A DNA stretch of 64,000 bases from Candidatus Competibacteraceae bacterium (GTDB lineage Bacteria; Pseudomonadota; Gammaproteobacteria; Competibacterales; Competibacteraceae), in contig CP065007.1 of assembly GCA_016699715.1 (NCBI GenBank), positions 62,001 to 126,000 on the forward strand, in the 5' to 3' direction. The stretch's first letter is position 1. Every line of letters begins with the position of its first letter. The position numbers and the translations under genes were made by a program. The notes under the pieces are model-generated. The model was not told where the DNA came from. It saw only the letters and a program-made list of their open reading frames with translations, and did no database searches. Below are positions 25,119-33,136 of the stretch, in pieces.

Positions 25119-26169
25119 ATGAGTTCATCCACTTTTTTACGTAGTTCATCTAGGGTTTTTAAATTGATCCAACACAATTGATCTTTCATTGATTGCCAAA
25201 CACGCTCAATGGGGTTCACATCGGGACTGTAAGGCGGTTGGAATAATAAGACGACATTATCGGGGATTACGAGTTTTTTGGCAGAATGAAAGCGACCGTT
25301 ATCCAATTGAATTACGTTGAGGCTGTGCGGATAAGTTTTAGAAAATTCATTCAAAAACCACTGAAAGCAATCAGCATCTAAATGGGAAAATTCTAAAAAG
25401 AAGTTTTCGCCACTCAGTGGCTCAATGGCACCATAGAGCCAAAATGATTGAAAGGTCCATTGAACTGGACCAACTGGCTTAATCCCCAGTGCGGTGATGA
25501 CCCGCCGGGTGATCGTTTTTAATCCAAAGCGACTTTCATCTTGGCACCAATACCGTAAAGGCCGGACTGCTTCATTTTCAACTTGCTGAAGAATATCAAT
25601 TAATTCAAGTTGTCGTGGAAGTTTTTTTTAAAAGAAACCACCGCCTCTTCATGGCGATGAACGCTCGTTGGCCGCGCCACTTTAAGTTTTGCTTTGAGTT
25701 GATAACGAACGACTTGATGCACTGTTGAATAAGGAATATCGACCTCGTATTCCTGGAGAAGCCACTGCTGGATTTGTCCGTAACTATGAAATCCATGAGT
25801 CGGATCGTCCAGACGGCGCTGGAGTGCCTCTCTCATAGCTTCGGTAATTCTCGAACGACGGCCGCCATGATAATTCCACTGCAACAGCCCGATTAAGCCT
25901 TGGGTACGATATACTTTGAGCCACTTGACAATGACGGATTTCGATCGCCCTAAATGATCGGCTAAATCTTGTAAAGAATGAAAAATCTCACTTTTAATCC
26001 AATATAGAATTTGTAATCGCTCTCGAAACTTGGCGTGAGTTTGTTCATTCATTATGCGCTTTAGTTCTTCGGAGGATTCGTGGATTTCGACTTGTAATGA
26101 GCGGCTCATGACTGGATCAATAAAAGTAGGTTAAATAAGTATGATAACAAAATCTAATCATAAATGGTA
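25026..26169 (-). mobile_element. IS630-family insertion sequence (~1.14 kb)
   Basis: The boundaries come from imperfect terminal inverted repeats: the left end from 25027 (TACCGATTACTAATAGATTTT) and the right end, reverse-complemented from 26169, which begins TACC and shares TTA and TAGATTTT at the same spacing. TA dinucleotides at 25024-25025 and 26170-26171 fit the TA target duplication of this family. Removing 25026-26171 (1146 bases, a multiple of three) rejoins the LssY domain in frame. One base at the left tip is uncertain. The element is AT-richer than its surroundings. Confidence 0.85.
25049..26109 (-). CDS. IS630-family transposase, two frames joined by a predicted -1 frameshift
   Basis: The first frame (26109-25600) holds the helix-turn-helix region, SLQDLADHLGRSKSVIVKW, and ends in FHDNLN. 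The second frame, open from just after a stop at 25628-25630 to 25049, holds the DDE catalytic core: WCQDESRFG, VIQLDNGRFHSAK and SPDVNPIERVWQSMK. At 25627-25621 (minus strand) lies A AAA AAC, a standard -1 slippery heptamer. Slipping there joins both frames into 353 residues, normal for the family. No other damage is seen, so the enzyme is probably active when frameshifted. Confidence 0.85.
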
Positions 26170-26171
26170 TA

Positions 26172-26426
26172 CGGTTGTGGCCGACGACGCTGCGGCTACA
26201 ACCGAACGACATTCCGGTATGGATTGGCACCGTCGCGTCACAACACATCGCCCGCTTGCCACTGATCCGCTTTCCGCGTTCGAGCGGTGGCTACGATTCA
26301 GCACTGACGGCACTGGAGTCCACCCTCACCACCGTGAAATGGAAAGCGGTGCAATATCCGGCTCGGGAGAACGGAGAATCCGCTCGCTGGAGCCGCACCG
26401 TCCTGTTGATTGACAGTGGCCGTTGA
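26172..26426 (+). pseudogene. C-terminal fragment of the LssY domain, downstream of the IS
   Basis: The frame starting CGG TTG TGG reads RLWPTTLRLQPNDIPVWIG and ends VLLIDSGR, completing the LssY_C domain begun in the DedA-PAP2 gene. It has no start or ribosome-binding site of its own. With the IS removed the whole gene would encode 676 residues (23250-26426 minus 1146 bases). Confidence 0.8.
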
Positions 26427-26486
26427 TTCGCGCTCCTACGATCCTCTAAGTGAAGCGAAACGATAATACCAATTCTGAATAGGTTT

Positions 26487-26559
26487 TCGTCATTCCCGCG
26501 AATGCGGGAATCCAGGCCGCCGCTGAAAAACGGGATACCCGCTTTCGCGGGTATGACGA
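26487..26559. repeat. Palindromic miniature element (REP/MITE-like, 73 bp)
   Basis: The ends are 22-base inverted repeats with two mismatches, starting TCGTCATTCCCGCGAA and ending in its near complement (CGCGGGTATGACGA). Each arm is itself a small hairpin (CCCGC/GCGGG). Sequences of the type TCATTCCCGCGAA are dispersed in many Proteobacteria. It sits between the LssY fragment and the MFS gene and may fold in the transcript. Confidence 0.75.
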
Positions 26560-26615
26560 ACAGGGTGGTTATTGGCCTCCGAAAAGAACAAAACCTATCG
26601 GGAAACGATATAAGA

Positions 26616-27821
26616 ATGCAAACAAAAAATGCTAACTCCGCCCTGAAACAGATTCCGGCCGGGGTCTGGATACTCGGCTTTGTCAGTATGTTGATGGATA
26701 TCTCATCGGAGATGATCCACAGCCTGCTGCCGCTGTTCATGGTGACGACGCTGGGGGCCAGTGCGTTGGCGGTCGGCTTGATCGAAGGGCTGGCCGAGTC
26801 CACCGCCCTGATCGTCAAAATCTTCTCCGGCGTGTTGAGTGACTATCTGGGCAAGCGCAAAGGACTCGCGGTGTTCGGCTACGCTTTGGGCGCGCTGACC
26901 AAGCCTCTGTTTGCCTTGGCGCCGACCATCGGCGTCGTGCTGGCGGCGCGACTGTTGGATCGGGTTGGCAAAGGCGTTCGTGGCGCACCGCGCGATGCGT
27001 TGGTGGCCGACATTACGCCCCCGAACTTGCGCGGTGCCGCTTTTGGCCTGCGACAGTCGCTCGATACCGTGGGAGCCTTTCTCGGACCGCTACTGGCAGT
27101 CGGCCTGATGTTGTTGTGGGCCAACGATTTCCGGGCCGTGTTCTGGGTGGCGGTGATTCCGGGCCTGGCGGCCGTTGCCCTGCTGGCCTTGGGTTTGCGC
27201 GAGCCAATAGGGATTCAGGTCGTGAAGCACACCCATCCGATTCGCCGTGAAAATCTGCGACGACTTGAGGCGTCGTACTGGTGGGTGGTCGGCGTCGGCG
27301 CGGTGTTCACCTTGGCACGGTTCAGCGAGGCGTTCCTGGTCTTGCGCGCCCAACAAGGCGGCGTGCCGGTCGCATTCGTGCCACTGGTGATGGTGGCGAT
27401 GAACCTGATCTACGCGCTGTCGGCGTATCCCTTCGGCAAGCTCTCCGACCGCATGAGCCACCGCAAGCTGTTGGCGCTCGGGCTGGTCGTGCTGATCGCG
27501 GCGGACCTGGTGCTCGCCAGCAACGATCATTGGGGCGTGGTATTGGTTGGAGTTGCGCTGTGGGGCGTGCACATGGGCATGACTCAAGGGTTGCTTGCGA
27601 CGATGGTGGCCGATACCGCGCCGGCCGATCTGCGCGGTACGGCTTATGGTTTCTTCAATCTGGTCAGCGGCATGGCCATGTTGCTGGCCAGCGTCGTTGC
27701 CGGCCTCTTGTGGGATCGACTCGGGGCGTCGGTCACGTTTTATGCCGGCGCAACTTTCTGCATGATGACCCTGGCGGGTCTCGCATGGCCGCCTGAGTCC
27801 GGATCACTATTGGGGGAATGA
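26616..27821 (+). CDS. MFS transporter
   Basis: This encodes 401 residues with about 12 helices. Motif-A-like loops are GVLSDYLGKRKGL (between helices 2 and 3) and KLSDRMSHRKLL (between 8 and 9). DRVGKGVRGAPRDALVAD lies in the first half. The N-terminus GFVSMLMDISSEMIHSLLP is characteristic of one poorly studied MFS subgroup; the substrate is unknown. I chose the ATG at 26616. The frame is open upstream through the miniature repeat, but that part looks non-coding. Its stop overlaps the start of the response regulator gene by four bases, so it is now in the same operon as the two-component genes. Confidence 0.9.
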   Translation: MQTKNANSALKQIPAGVWILGFVSMLMDISSEMIHSLLPLFMVTTLGASALAVGLIEGLAESTALIVKIFSGVLSDYLGKRKGLAVFGYALGALTKPLFALAPTIGVVLAARLLDRVGKGVRGAPRDALVADITPPNLRGAAFGLRQSLDTVGAFLGPLLAVGLMLLWANDFRAVFWVAVIPGLAAVALLALGLREPIGIQVVKHTHPIRRENLRRLEASYWWVVGVGAVFTLARFSEAFLVLRAQQGGVPVAFVPLVMVAMNLIYALSAYPFGKLSDRMSHRKLLALGLVVLIAADLVLASNDHWGVVLVGVALWGVHMGMTQGLLATMVADTAPADLRGTAYGFFNLVSGMAMLLASVVAGLLWDRLGASVTFYAGATFCMMTLAGLAWPPESGSLLGE

Positions 27822-28483
27822 TGCGTATCCTGCTGGTCGAGGATGACTCGATGATCGGTGAGGCGGTATCCGTTGCTCTCAAGGACGCCGCTTATGCCGT
27901 GGATTGGGTGAAGGATGGCGCCACGGCGGGCAATGTGCTCGAAAGCGCCGGGCACCAGGCCGTGTTGCTCGATCTGGGCCTGCCCAAGCGCGATGGCTTG
28001 GAGGTGCTGCGTCGCCTGCGCCAGGCGGGTAACACGGTGCCGGTTATCATCATCACCGCGCGTGACGGGGTGGATGATCGGATCAAGGGGCTGGATTTCG
28101 GAGCCGATGACTATTTGGTGAAGCCCTTTGATATCAATGAACTTCTGGCCCGGCTGCGCGCGATTATCCGTCGTCAGGGCGGGCAAGCCGCGCCGTTGCT
28201 CACCAATGGCCAGATAACCCTCGACCCGACCACCCGCCAAGCGTGCTGCGGTACTGTGGTGGAAGTGCTGAGCGCGCGTGAATTTGCCCTGTTGCAGGCG
28301 CTGCTGCTGAAGCCCGGCGCGATTCTCGCGCGCGCCGAACTGGAGGAGCGCATCTACGGCTGGAACGAGGAGGTCGAGAGCAACGCGGTGGACTTTCTGA
28401 TTCACGGTGTGCGCAAAAAGCTGGGTTCCAACAGTATCAAGAACATCCGTGGCGCGGGCTGGATGGTGGAAAAACCGAGATGA
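27818..28483 (+). CDS. OmpR/QseB-type response regulator
   Basis: This encodes 221 residues. The receiver domain has acidic residues D9-D10, phospho-acceptor D52 in LLDLGLP and the lysine in LVKPF. The C-terminal winged-helix DNA-binding domain reads EFALLQALLLKPGAILARAELEERIYGW and NAVDFLIHGVRKKLG. It is paired with the kinase that overlaps it by four bases. Its position directly upstream of the arn genes suggests that it controls them, by analogy with PmrA/QseB; that is inference. A second start, ATG at 27821, would give the more usual MRILLVEDD. Confidence 0.94.
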   Translation: MMRILLVEDDSMIGEAVSVALKDAAYAVDWVKDGATAGNVLESAGHQAVLLDLGLPKRDGLEVLRRLRQAGNTVPVIIITARDGVDDRIKGLDFGADDYLVKPFDINELLARLRAIIRRQGGQAAPLLTNGQITLDPTTRQACCGTVVEVLSAREFALLQALLLKPGAILARAELEERIYGWNEEVESNAVDFLIHGVRKKLGSNSIKNIRGAGWMVEKPR

Positions 28484-29823
28484 AACGATCCTTGCAGCGG
28501 CATCTATCGATGACGTTGGGAGGCACCATCGTGCTCGCCGGTCTGGCGGCGGCTTTAGCCTCTTTTGGCCTTGCCTATTCCGAAGCAAAAGAATTTCAGG
28601 ACGACATGCTACGGCAGATTGCCATGCTTGATATCCGCGACACGGGCAAATTTCCATCGCCGGAGTTGTCGCATCGAGATACCGAGAAAATCCCGATCAG
28701 CGATCCCGAATCCCACATCGTCGTCATTCATTTGCCGCGAGACTCCATGCCGGCCTGGATACATCTGCCGCGAGACTCCATGCCCGCCTGGTTTGCGGGC
28801 GATCTGTTGCCGGGCTTCCATACCCTGAACACCGGTTCCGGGGATCTTCGGGTATTTGTTCAAGAAACGGAAACAGGGGCGCGCGTGGTGGTCGCCCAAC
28901 TCACCGAGGCGCGTGACGAGCTCGCCATCGACAGCGGCCTGCGGACTCTGATCCCCTTGCTGCTCCTTATTCCCGTGCTCGCGGGGCTGATCGTGCGGAT
29001 TGTGCGTAGTGAACTCACGCCTATTACCCGGCTCTCCAGAAGTCTGGACGAGCAGCCGGCGGATCGACCTCAGGCCATCCCCGATGATGGCCTCCCGGAT
29101 GAAATCACCCCGTTTGTTCATGCCATCAATCGCTTGCTGGCGCGGGTCAACCTCTTGATCGGGCAGCAACGGCGTTTCATCGCGGACGCCGCTCATGAAC
29201 TTCGCAGTCCGCTGACCGCGCTGTCCTTACAGGCCCAGAATCTGCTGCACGCTGAATCGCTGGATGCCGTGCGTGAGCGTGTGGTTCCGCTGCGGGAGGG
29301 GATCGAGCGCGCCCGCCATCTGAGCGAACAGTTGCTCAGCCTGGCCCGAACCCAGGTCAGCGTCGCCGAAGTATCGGTGGTCGATGTTTCGGTGATGGCG
29401 CGCGAACTGATGGCCGAACGCCTGCCATTGGCCGAGGCCAAGAGTATCGATCTGGGCCTTGAGGAAACCACACCGCTTTTTATCCACGGTTCTTGGGAAG
29501 CGCTGCGCCTGATTGTGAGCAATGCGCTGGAAAATGCCCTGAAGTACACGCCGGAAGGCGGTGAAGTGACGCTGCGACTGCTATCCGATGAGAGGGGTGA
29601 TGTCATCGAGGTCATGGATAACGGCCCCGGGATTCCAATCCAGGAACGCGAACGGGTGCTCGATGCCTTCTATCGAGTGCCCGGCGCTGAAGGCGAAGGA
29701 AGCGGGCTTGGATTAGCGATTGCCCGGGAAGCGGCGATCCGTCTGGGAGGCGTGTTGAGTCTGCATGAGCGGCCCGGCGGAACTGGCCTGGTCTTTCGCT
29801 ATCGCCAGGGACATGAAAAATGA
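28480..29823 (+). CDS. Sensor histidine kinase (QseC/PmrB-type)
   Basis: This encodes 447 residues. TM1 at about 10-32, a periplasmic sensor domain to about 160, and TM2 at about 160-177 precede the kinase core. The phospho-acceptor is H239 in AAHELRSPLTAL. The N box reads NALENALKY, the G1 box DNGPGIP and the G2 box GSGLGLAIA. The sensor domain contains a tandem 11-residue duplication, IHLPRDSMPAW at residues 83-93 and 94-104 (DNA 28726-28758 and 28759-28791, 3 of 33 bases different). This looks recent. It overlaps the regulator gene and lies 34 bases before the first possible start of arnT. Confidence 0.94.
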   Translation: MKRSLQRHLSMTLGGTIVLAGLAAALASFGLAYSEAKEFQDDMLRQIAMLDIRDTGKFPSPELSHRDTEKIPISDPESHIVVIHLPRDSMPAWIHLPRDSMPAWFAGDLLPGFHTLNTGSGDLRVFVQETETGARVVVAQLTEARDELAIDSGLRTLIPLLLLIPVLAGLIVRIVRSELTPITRLSRSLDEQPADRPQAIPDDGLPDEITPFVHAINRLLARVNLLIGQQRRFIADAAHELRSPLTALSLQAQNLLHAESLDAVRERVVPLREGIERARHLSEQLLSLARTQVSVAEVSVVDVSVMARELMAERLPLAEAKSIDLGLEETTPLFIHGSWEALRLIVSNALENALKYTPEGGEVTLRLLSDERGDVIEVMDNGPGIPIQERERVLDAFYRVPGAEGEGSGLGLAIAREAAIRLGGVLSLHERPGGTGLVFRYRQGHEK

Positions 29824-29857
29824 TCAGCGCCTTCATCGCGTCTGAAACTTTTGTTTT

Positions 29858-31570
29858 GTGATCGTGAGCACAAAAATCACCATGGATTCGCATTCCCTGA
29901 AATCTCCCGGTTTTTCCCGGTGGCTCCTGTTGGGCTTGCTGCTGATTTTTACCCTGATCTGGTTCAGTAACCTCGAATACCGGAAGTTGGCCAACCCCGA
30001 CGAAGGGCGTTACGCCGAAATCCCCCGTGAGATGGTGCTGTCCGGGGATTGGGTGACGCCACGCTTGAACGACCTTAAATACTTCGAGAAGCCGCCCTTG
30101 CAATACTGGGCGACAGCGGCGGCGTTCCGGGTCTTCGGCGACAGCCAATGGGGCGCGCGCTGGTGGCCGGCGACCACCGCCTTCGGCTGTGTGCTGCTGA
30201 TGTTCTGGGGGGGGCGTCGCCTGTTCGGCGAGGAGGTCGGTTTGACGGCGGCGGCGGCGCTGGGAGGATGTACCGGGTTCGTCATCAATGCCCATATCAA
30301 CACCCTGGATGCGGGTCTGGCCGCATTTCTCACTGTCAGCCTGCTCGGTTTTCTGCTTGCCCAGCGTCCCGGCGCAACGCCGGTGGAGAATCGCAACTGG
30401 ATGCTGGTCGTCTGGGCGGCGATGGGGCTGGGCGTGCTCAGCAAGGGCCTGATCGGCGTCGTGCTGCCCGGCGCGGTGCTGGCGATCTACATTCTGATTG
30501 AGCGCGACTGGCGATTGCTGACCCGCCTGCATATTGGGAAGGGTCTGGTGGTGCTGCTATTGATCACCGTCCCCTGGTTCGTCGCCGTGTCGCTGGCCAA
30601 CGATGAATTCGCCCGCTTCTTTTTCATTCACGAACACTTCGCGCGCTTTTTGACCAAGGTGCATCGGCGAGAGGGCGCCTGGTGGTACTTCGTCCCCATC
30701 CTGCTGTTCGGGGCGATGCCTTGGCTGCCGTTCATCGCGGTTCGGCTCCGCGACGGCTGGCGACACGAGGGGGAATTGGGAACGCTGCAACCACGGCGGT
30801 TGTTGTTGATCTGGGCCGCATTCATTTTTCTGTTCTTCAGCGTGTCGGGCTCCAAGCTGCCATCCTACATTTTGCCGGCATTCCCCGCGCTGGCGCTGTT
30901 CGCGGCGGTGGAGATGCAGCGGATGGCGCCAGCAACGCTCAGCCGCCTCGCGTGGGGAATGGCGGCGACCGGCGGTGTGCTGCTGTTGGTGGTCCTGATG
31001 GGCGGCGAACGGATCGCCCGCATATTTTCGAAGGAATCGTCGCCGTTTGAGATCGTGCGCAACATCGTGCCCTGGATCGGAGCTTCGGTTTTCGCCTTCA
31101 CCATCGGCGCGGTAGCAGCGGCCTGGTTGTTTCGCCGCCACGTCCGGTCGGCCGGCATCGTCGCGCTGGCGTTTGGCAGCCTCGGTGCCGGCATCCTGGC
31201 GCTGGACGGTTACGACGAACTGTCCCGCCTCTCGTCTTCGTATCACATCGTTCGCGAGATCGAAGCGAGGCAAGGGCCGCTTGACCGGACTTTTCCCTTC
31301 TACAGCGTTCAAATGTATGATCAGACCCTGCCGTTTTATCTGAAACGGCCGCTTACCCTGGTGCAGTACATTGACGAGTTCGCCCTGGGCCTGGATGCGG
31401 AACCCGACAAGGGAATTCGGCGGGTCGAGGACTGGAAAAAGCGCTGGGTGGCGCTGGAGCAGGGTTACGCCATCCTCTCTTCGAGCAATTACCAGCAGAT
31501 CGCCGCCGAGGGCTTGCCCATGCGAGTGCTGGCCCGCGATCCGCGTCGGGTTATCGTGAGCCGCCGATGA
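29858..31570 (+). CDS. arnT: Undecaprenyl phosphate-Ara4N:lipid A transferase (ArnT-like)
   Basis: This encodes 570 residues as read from a GTG; the ATG at 29882 is an alternative start. It is a GT83/GT39-type inner-membrane enzyme with about 12 helices. The periplasmic acidic motif is NPDEGRYAEIPREMV (about 47-61), followed by LKYFEKPPLQYW, both diagnostic of ArnT-like transferases. HEHFARFLTKVHRREGAWWYF is another family loop. It moves L-Ara4N from undecaprenyl phosphate to lipid A phosphates, lowering negative charge and binding of cationic peptides. Unusually, it is the first gene of the arn set here rather than in the middle. Confidence 0.9.
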   Translation: MIVSTKITMDSHSLKSPGFSRWLLLGLLLIFTLIWFSNLEYRKLANPDEGRYAEIPREMVLSGDWVTPRLNDLKYFEKPPLQYWATAAAFRVFGDSQWGARWWPATTAFGCVLLMFWGGRRLFGEEVGLTAAAALGGCTGFVINAHINTLDAGLAAFLTVSLLGFLLAQRPGATPVENRNWMLVVWAAMGLGVLSKGLIGVVLPGAVLAIYILIERDWRLLTRLHIGKGLVVLLLITVPWFVAVSLANDEFARFFFIHEHFARFLTKVHRREGAWWYFVPILLFGAMPWLPFIAVRLRDGWRHEGELGTLQPRRLLLIWAAFIFLFFSVSGSKLPSYILPAFPALALFAAVEMQRMAPATLSRLAWGMAATGGVLLLVVLMGGERIARIFSKESSPFEIVRNIVPWIGASVFAFTIGAVAAAWLFRRHVRSAGIVALAFGSLGAGILALDGYDELSRLSSSYHIVREIEARQGPLDRTFPFYSVQMYDQTLPFYLKRPLTLVQYIDEFALGLDAEPDKGIRRVEDWKKRWVALEQGYAILSSSNYQQIAAEGLPMRVLARDPRRVIVSRR

Positions 31571-31938
31571 GCACCGCCAGCTTCGGGCTGATTTTGACCG
31601 GCGTGTTGCTCAACGCCATCGCGCAACTGTTGCTCAAGGCCGGCGCCAACACGCTCGGGGTGATCACGCCCACCGCCGCCAATGCCTTGCCGCTGGCCGG
31701 CGCGATTGCCACCAACCCGCATTTCCTCGGGGGCTTCGCCTGCTACGGGATCAGCGTCCTGGTCTGGATTCTGGCGCTGTCGCGGGTACCGGTCAGCATC
31801 GCTTACCCAATGCTGTCCATCGGTTACGTCGTCAACGCCCTCGCCGCCTGGTACTTGTTCGGCGAGGCGCTTACCGGTGGGCGCGGGTTGGGCATCGCTT
31901 TCATCATCATCGGCGTTTATCTACTTGTGAGATCCTGA
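31567..31938 (+). CDS. SMR/EamA-like flippase subunit (ArnE/ArnF-like)
   Basis: This 123-residue protein has four membrane helices. Motifs are LLNAIAQLLLKAG in the first helix and RVPVSIAYPMLSIGYVVNALAAW in the third. In E. coli, ArnE and ArnF together are thought to flip Ara4N-phosphoundecaprenol to the periplasm. Only one such gene is present here, so it may act as a homodimer. It overlaps arnT by four bases and directly abuts the frame leading into arnB. Confidence 0.88.
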   Translation: MSTASFGLILTGVLLNAIAQLLLKAGANTLGVITPTAANALPLAGAIATNPHFLGGFACYGISVLVWILALSRVPVSIAYPMLSIGYVVNALAAWYLFGEALTGGRGLGIAFIIIGVYLLVRS

Positions 31939-31952
31939 ATGGCATCGCTTCC

Positions 31953-31994
31953 ACCCTTCACCCCCAACCTCTCTCCCGCAAAGGGGGAGGGGAG
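31953..31994. repeat. G-rich palindromic repeat before arnB
   Basis: A C-rich run (CCCTTCACCCCCAACC) is followed by CTCTCCC, a 5-base loop and GGGGGAGGGG. The right half also supplies the arnB ribosome-binding site. It closely resembles 37635-37672 inside ureC and, less clearly, 5079-5118. The hairpin could mask the arnB ribosome-binding site. Confidence 0.65.
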
Positions 31995-31995
31995 A

Positions 31996-33135
31996 ATGCT
32001 TCCCTATCTGCCTTTCGCCCGGCCGACGCTGGACGAGGACACCATCGCCGGCGTGGTCGAAGTGCTGCGCTCCGGCTGGATCACCACCGGCCCGCAGCTT
32101 AAAAAATTCGAGGCGGCGCTGTCGGATTATCTGGGTGGCCGGCCGGTGCGCGTGCTCAACTCCGCCACCGCCGCGCTGGAAGTCGCCCTGCAATTGTGCG
32201 GTATCGGTCCCGGCGATGAAGTGATCACCCCGTCGCAGACGTTTTTCGCCGCACCCAACATGATCGCCAAAGTCGGCGCGACGCCGGTTTTTGTGGATGT
32301 CGAACTGATCAGCCGCAACCTCGATTTCGATGCGGTCGAGCGCGCCATCACCCCACGCACCAGGGCGATCATGCCGACCCATTTCGCGGGGTTGCCGGTG
32401 GACATGGACCGCCTGTACGCGCTGGCGGAGCGGCACGGATTGCGGGTGATCGAGGATGCGGCGCTGGCCATCGGATCGAGCTGGCGCGGCCGGCGGATCG
32501 GCGGGTTCGGCGATCTCACGGTATTCAGCTTCCATCCCAACAAGAACATGACCGCAATCGAGGGCGGGGCGCTGGTGCTGAACGACGAAGCGGAAGCGCG
32601 CGAGGTGGAAGCGCTGCGTTTCCACGGCATCACCCGCTGGCCGGATGGCACCCGCGATGTAACTTTCCCCGGCGGCAAGTTCAATCTGCCCGATGTCAAC
32701 GCGCGGATCGGTCTGGGTCAGCTCGCCCGGCTGGAAGAGTTCAACGCCCGCCGCCGCGAACGGGTGGCTGATTATTTCCAGATGCTGCGCACCGATCCCC
32801 CCTGTCTGTTGCCGCATCCGGGTTATCCGGGCGACGAAGCCGGGCACAGTTGGAACATGTTCGCGCCGCTATTGCCGCTGGACCGGCTGTGCATCGATCG
32901 CCAGCAGTTTCGCGCGGCTTTGGAGGCGCGCGGCATCGGGACGGGCATCTCCTACGAAGCGGCGCATCTCACCACGCTGTTCCGCCGCCGTGGCCATCGC
33001 GAAGGGGAATTGCCGAATACCGAGCGAATCGCCCGCGAAACGGTGACGCTGCCACTGTTTCCGGCCATGACCCGCGCCGATGTGGAACGGGTTTGCGCGG
33101 CGGTCGCCGAAGTGCTGGCGGAGGCGAGGATTTGA
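31996..33135 (+). CDS. arnB: UDP-Ara4O aminotransferase ArnB
   Basis: This 379-residue PLP enzyme converts UDP-4-keto-arabinose to UDP-L-Ara4N with glutamate as amino donor. The cofactor lysine is in FSFHPNKNMTAIEGG, and the substrate segments are SGWITTGPQLKKFE and NSATAALEVALQ. The frame is open from 31939, but those 19 codons are the palindromic repeat. The ATG at 31996 has a strong GGGGAGGGGAG site in front and gives the standard ArnB N-terminus (LPFARPTLDED). It is followed two bases later by arnC. Confidence 0.95.
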   Translation: MLPYLPFARPTLDEDTIAGVVEVLRSGWITTGPQLKKFEAALSDYLGGRPVRVLNSATAALEVALQLCGIGPGDEVITPSQTFFAAPNMIAKVGATPVFVDVELISRNLDFDAVERAITPRTRAIMPTHFAGLPVDMDRLYALAERHGLRVIEDAALAIGSSWRGRRIGGFGDLTVFSFHPNKNMTAIEGGALVLNDEAEAREVEALRFHGITRWPDGTRDVTFPGGKFNLPDVNARIGLGQLARLEEFNARRRERVADYFQMLRTDPPCLLPHPGYPGDEAGHSWNMFAPLLPLDRLCIDRQQFRAALEARGIGTGISYEAAHLTTLFRRRGHREGELPNTERIARETVTLPLFPAMTRADVERVCAAVAEVLAEARI

Positions 33136-33136
33136 A

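Noticed and set aside
25600..26109. The first transposase frame as a complete independent helix-turn-helix regulator
   Set aside because: The adjoining frame completes the DDE domain and a slippery site joins them inside a clear IS, so it is part of the transposase.
31939..31995. N-terminal extension of arnB (MASLPPFTPNLSPAKGEGR)
   Set aside because: These codons are the dispersed palindrome; ArnB homologues start at the ATG at 31996, which has the strong ribosome-binding site.
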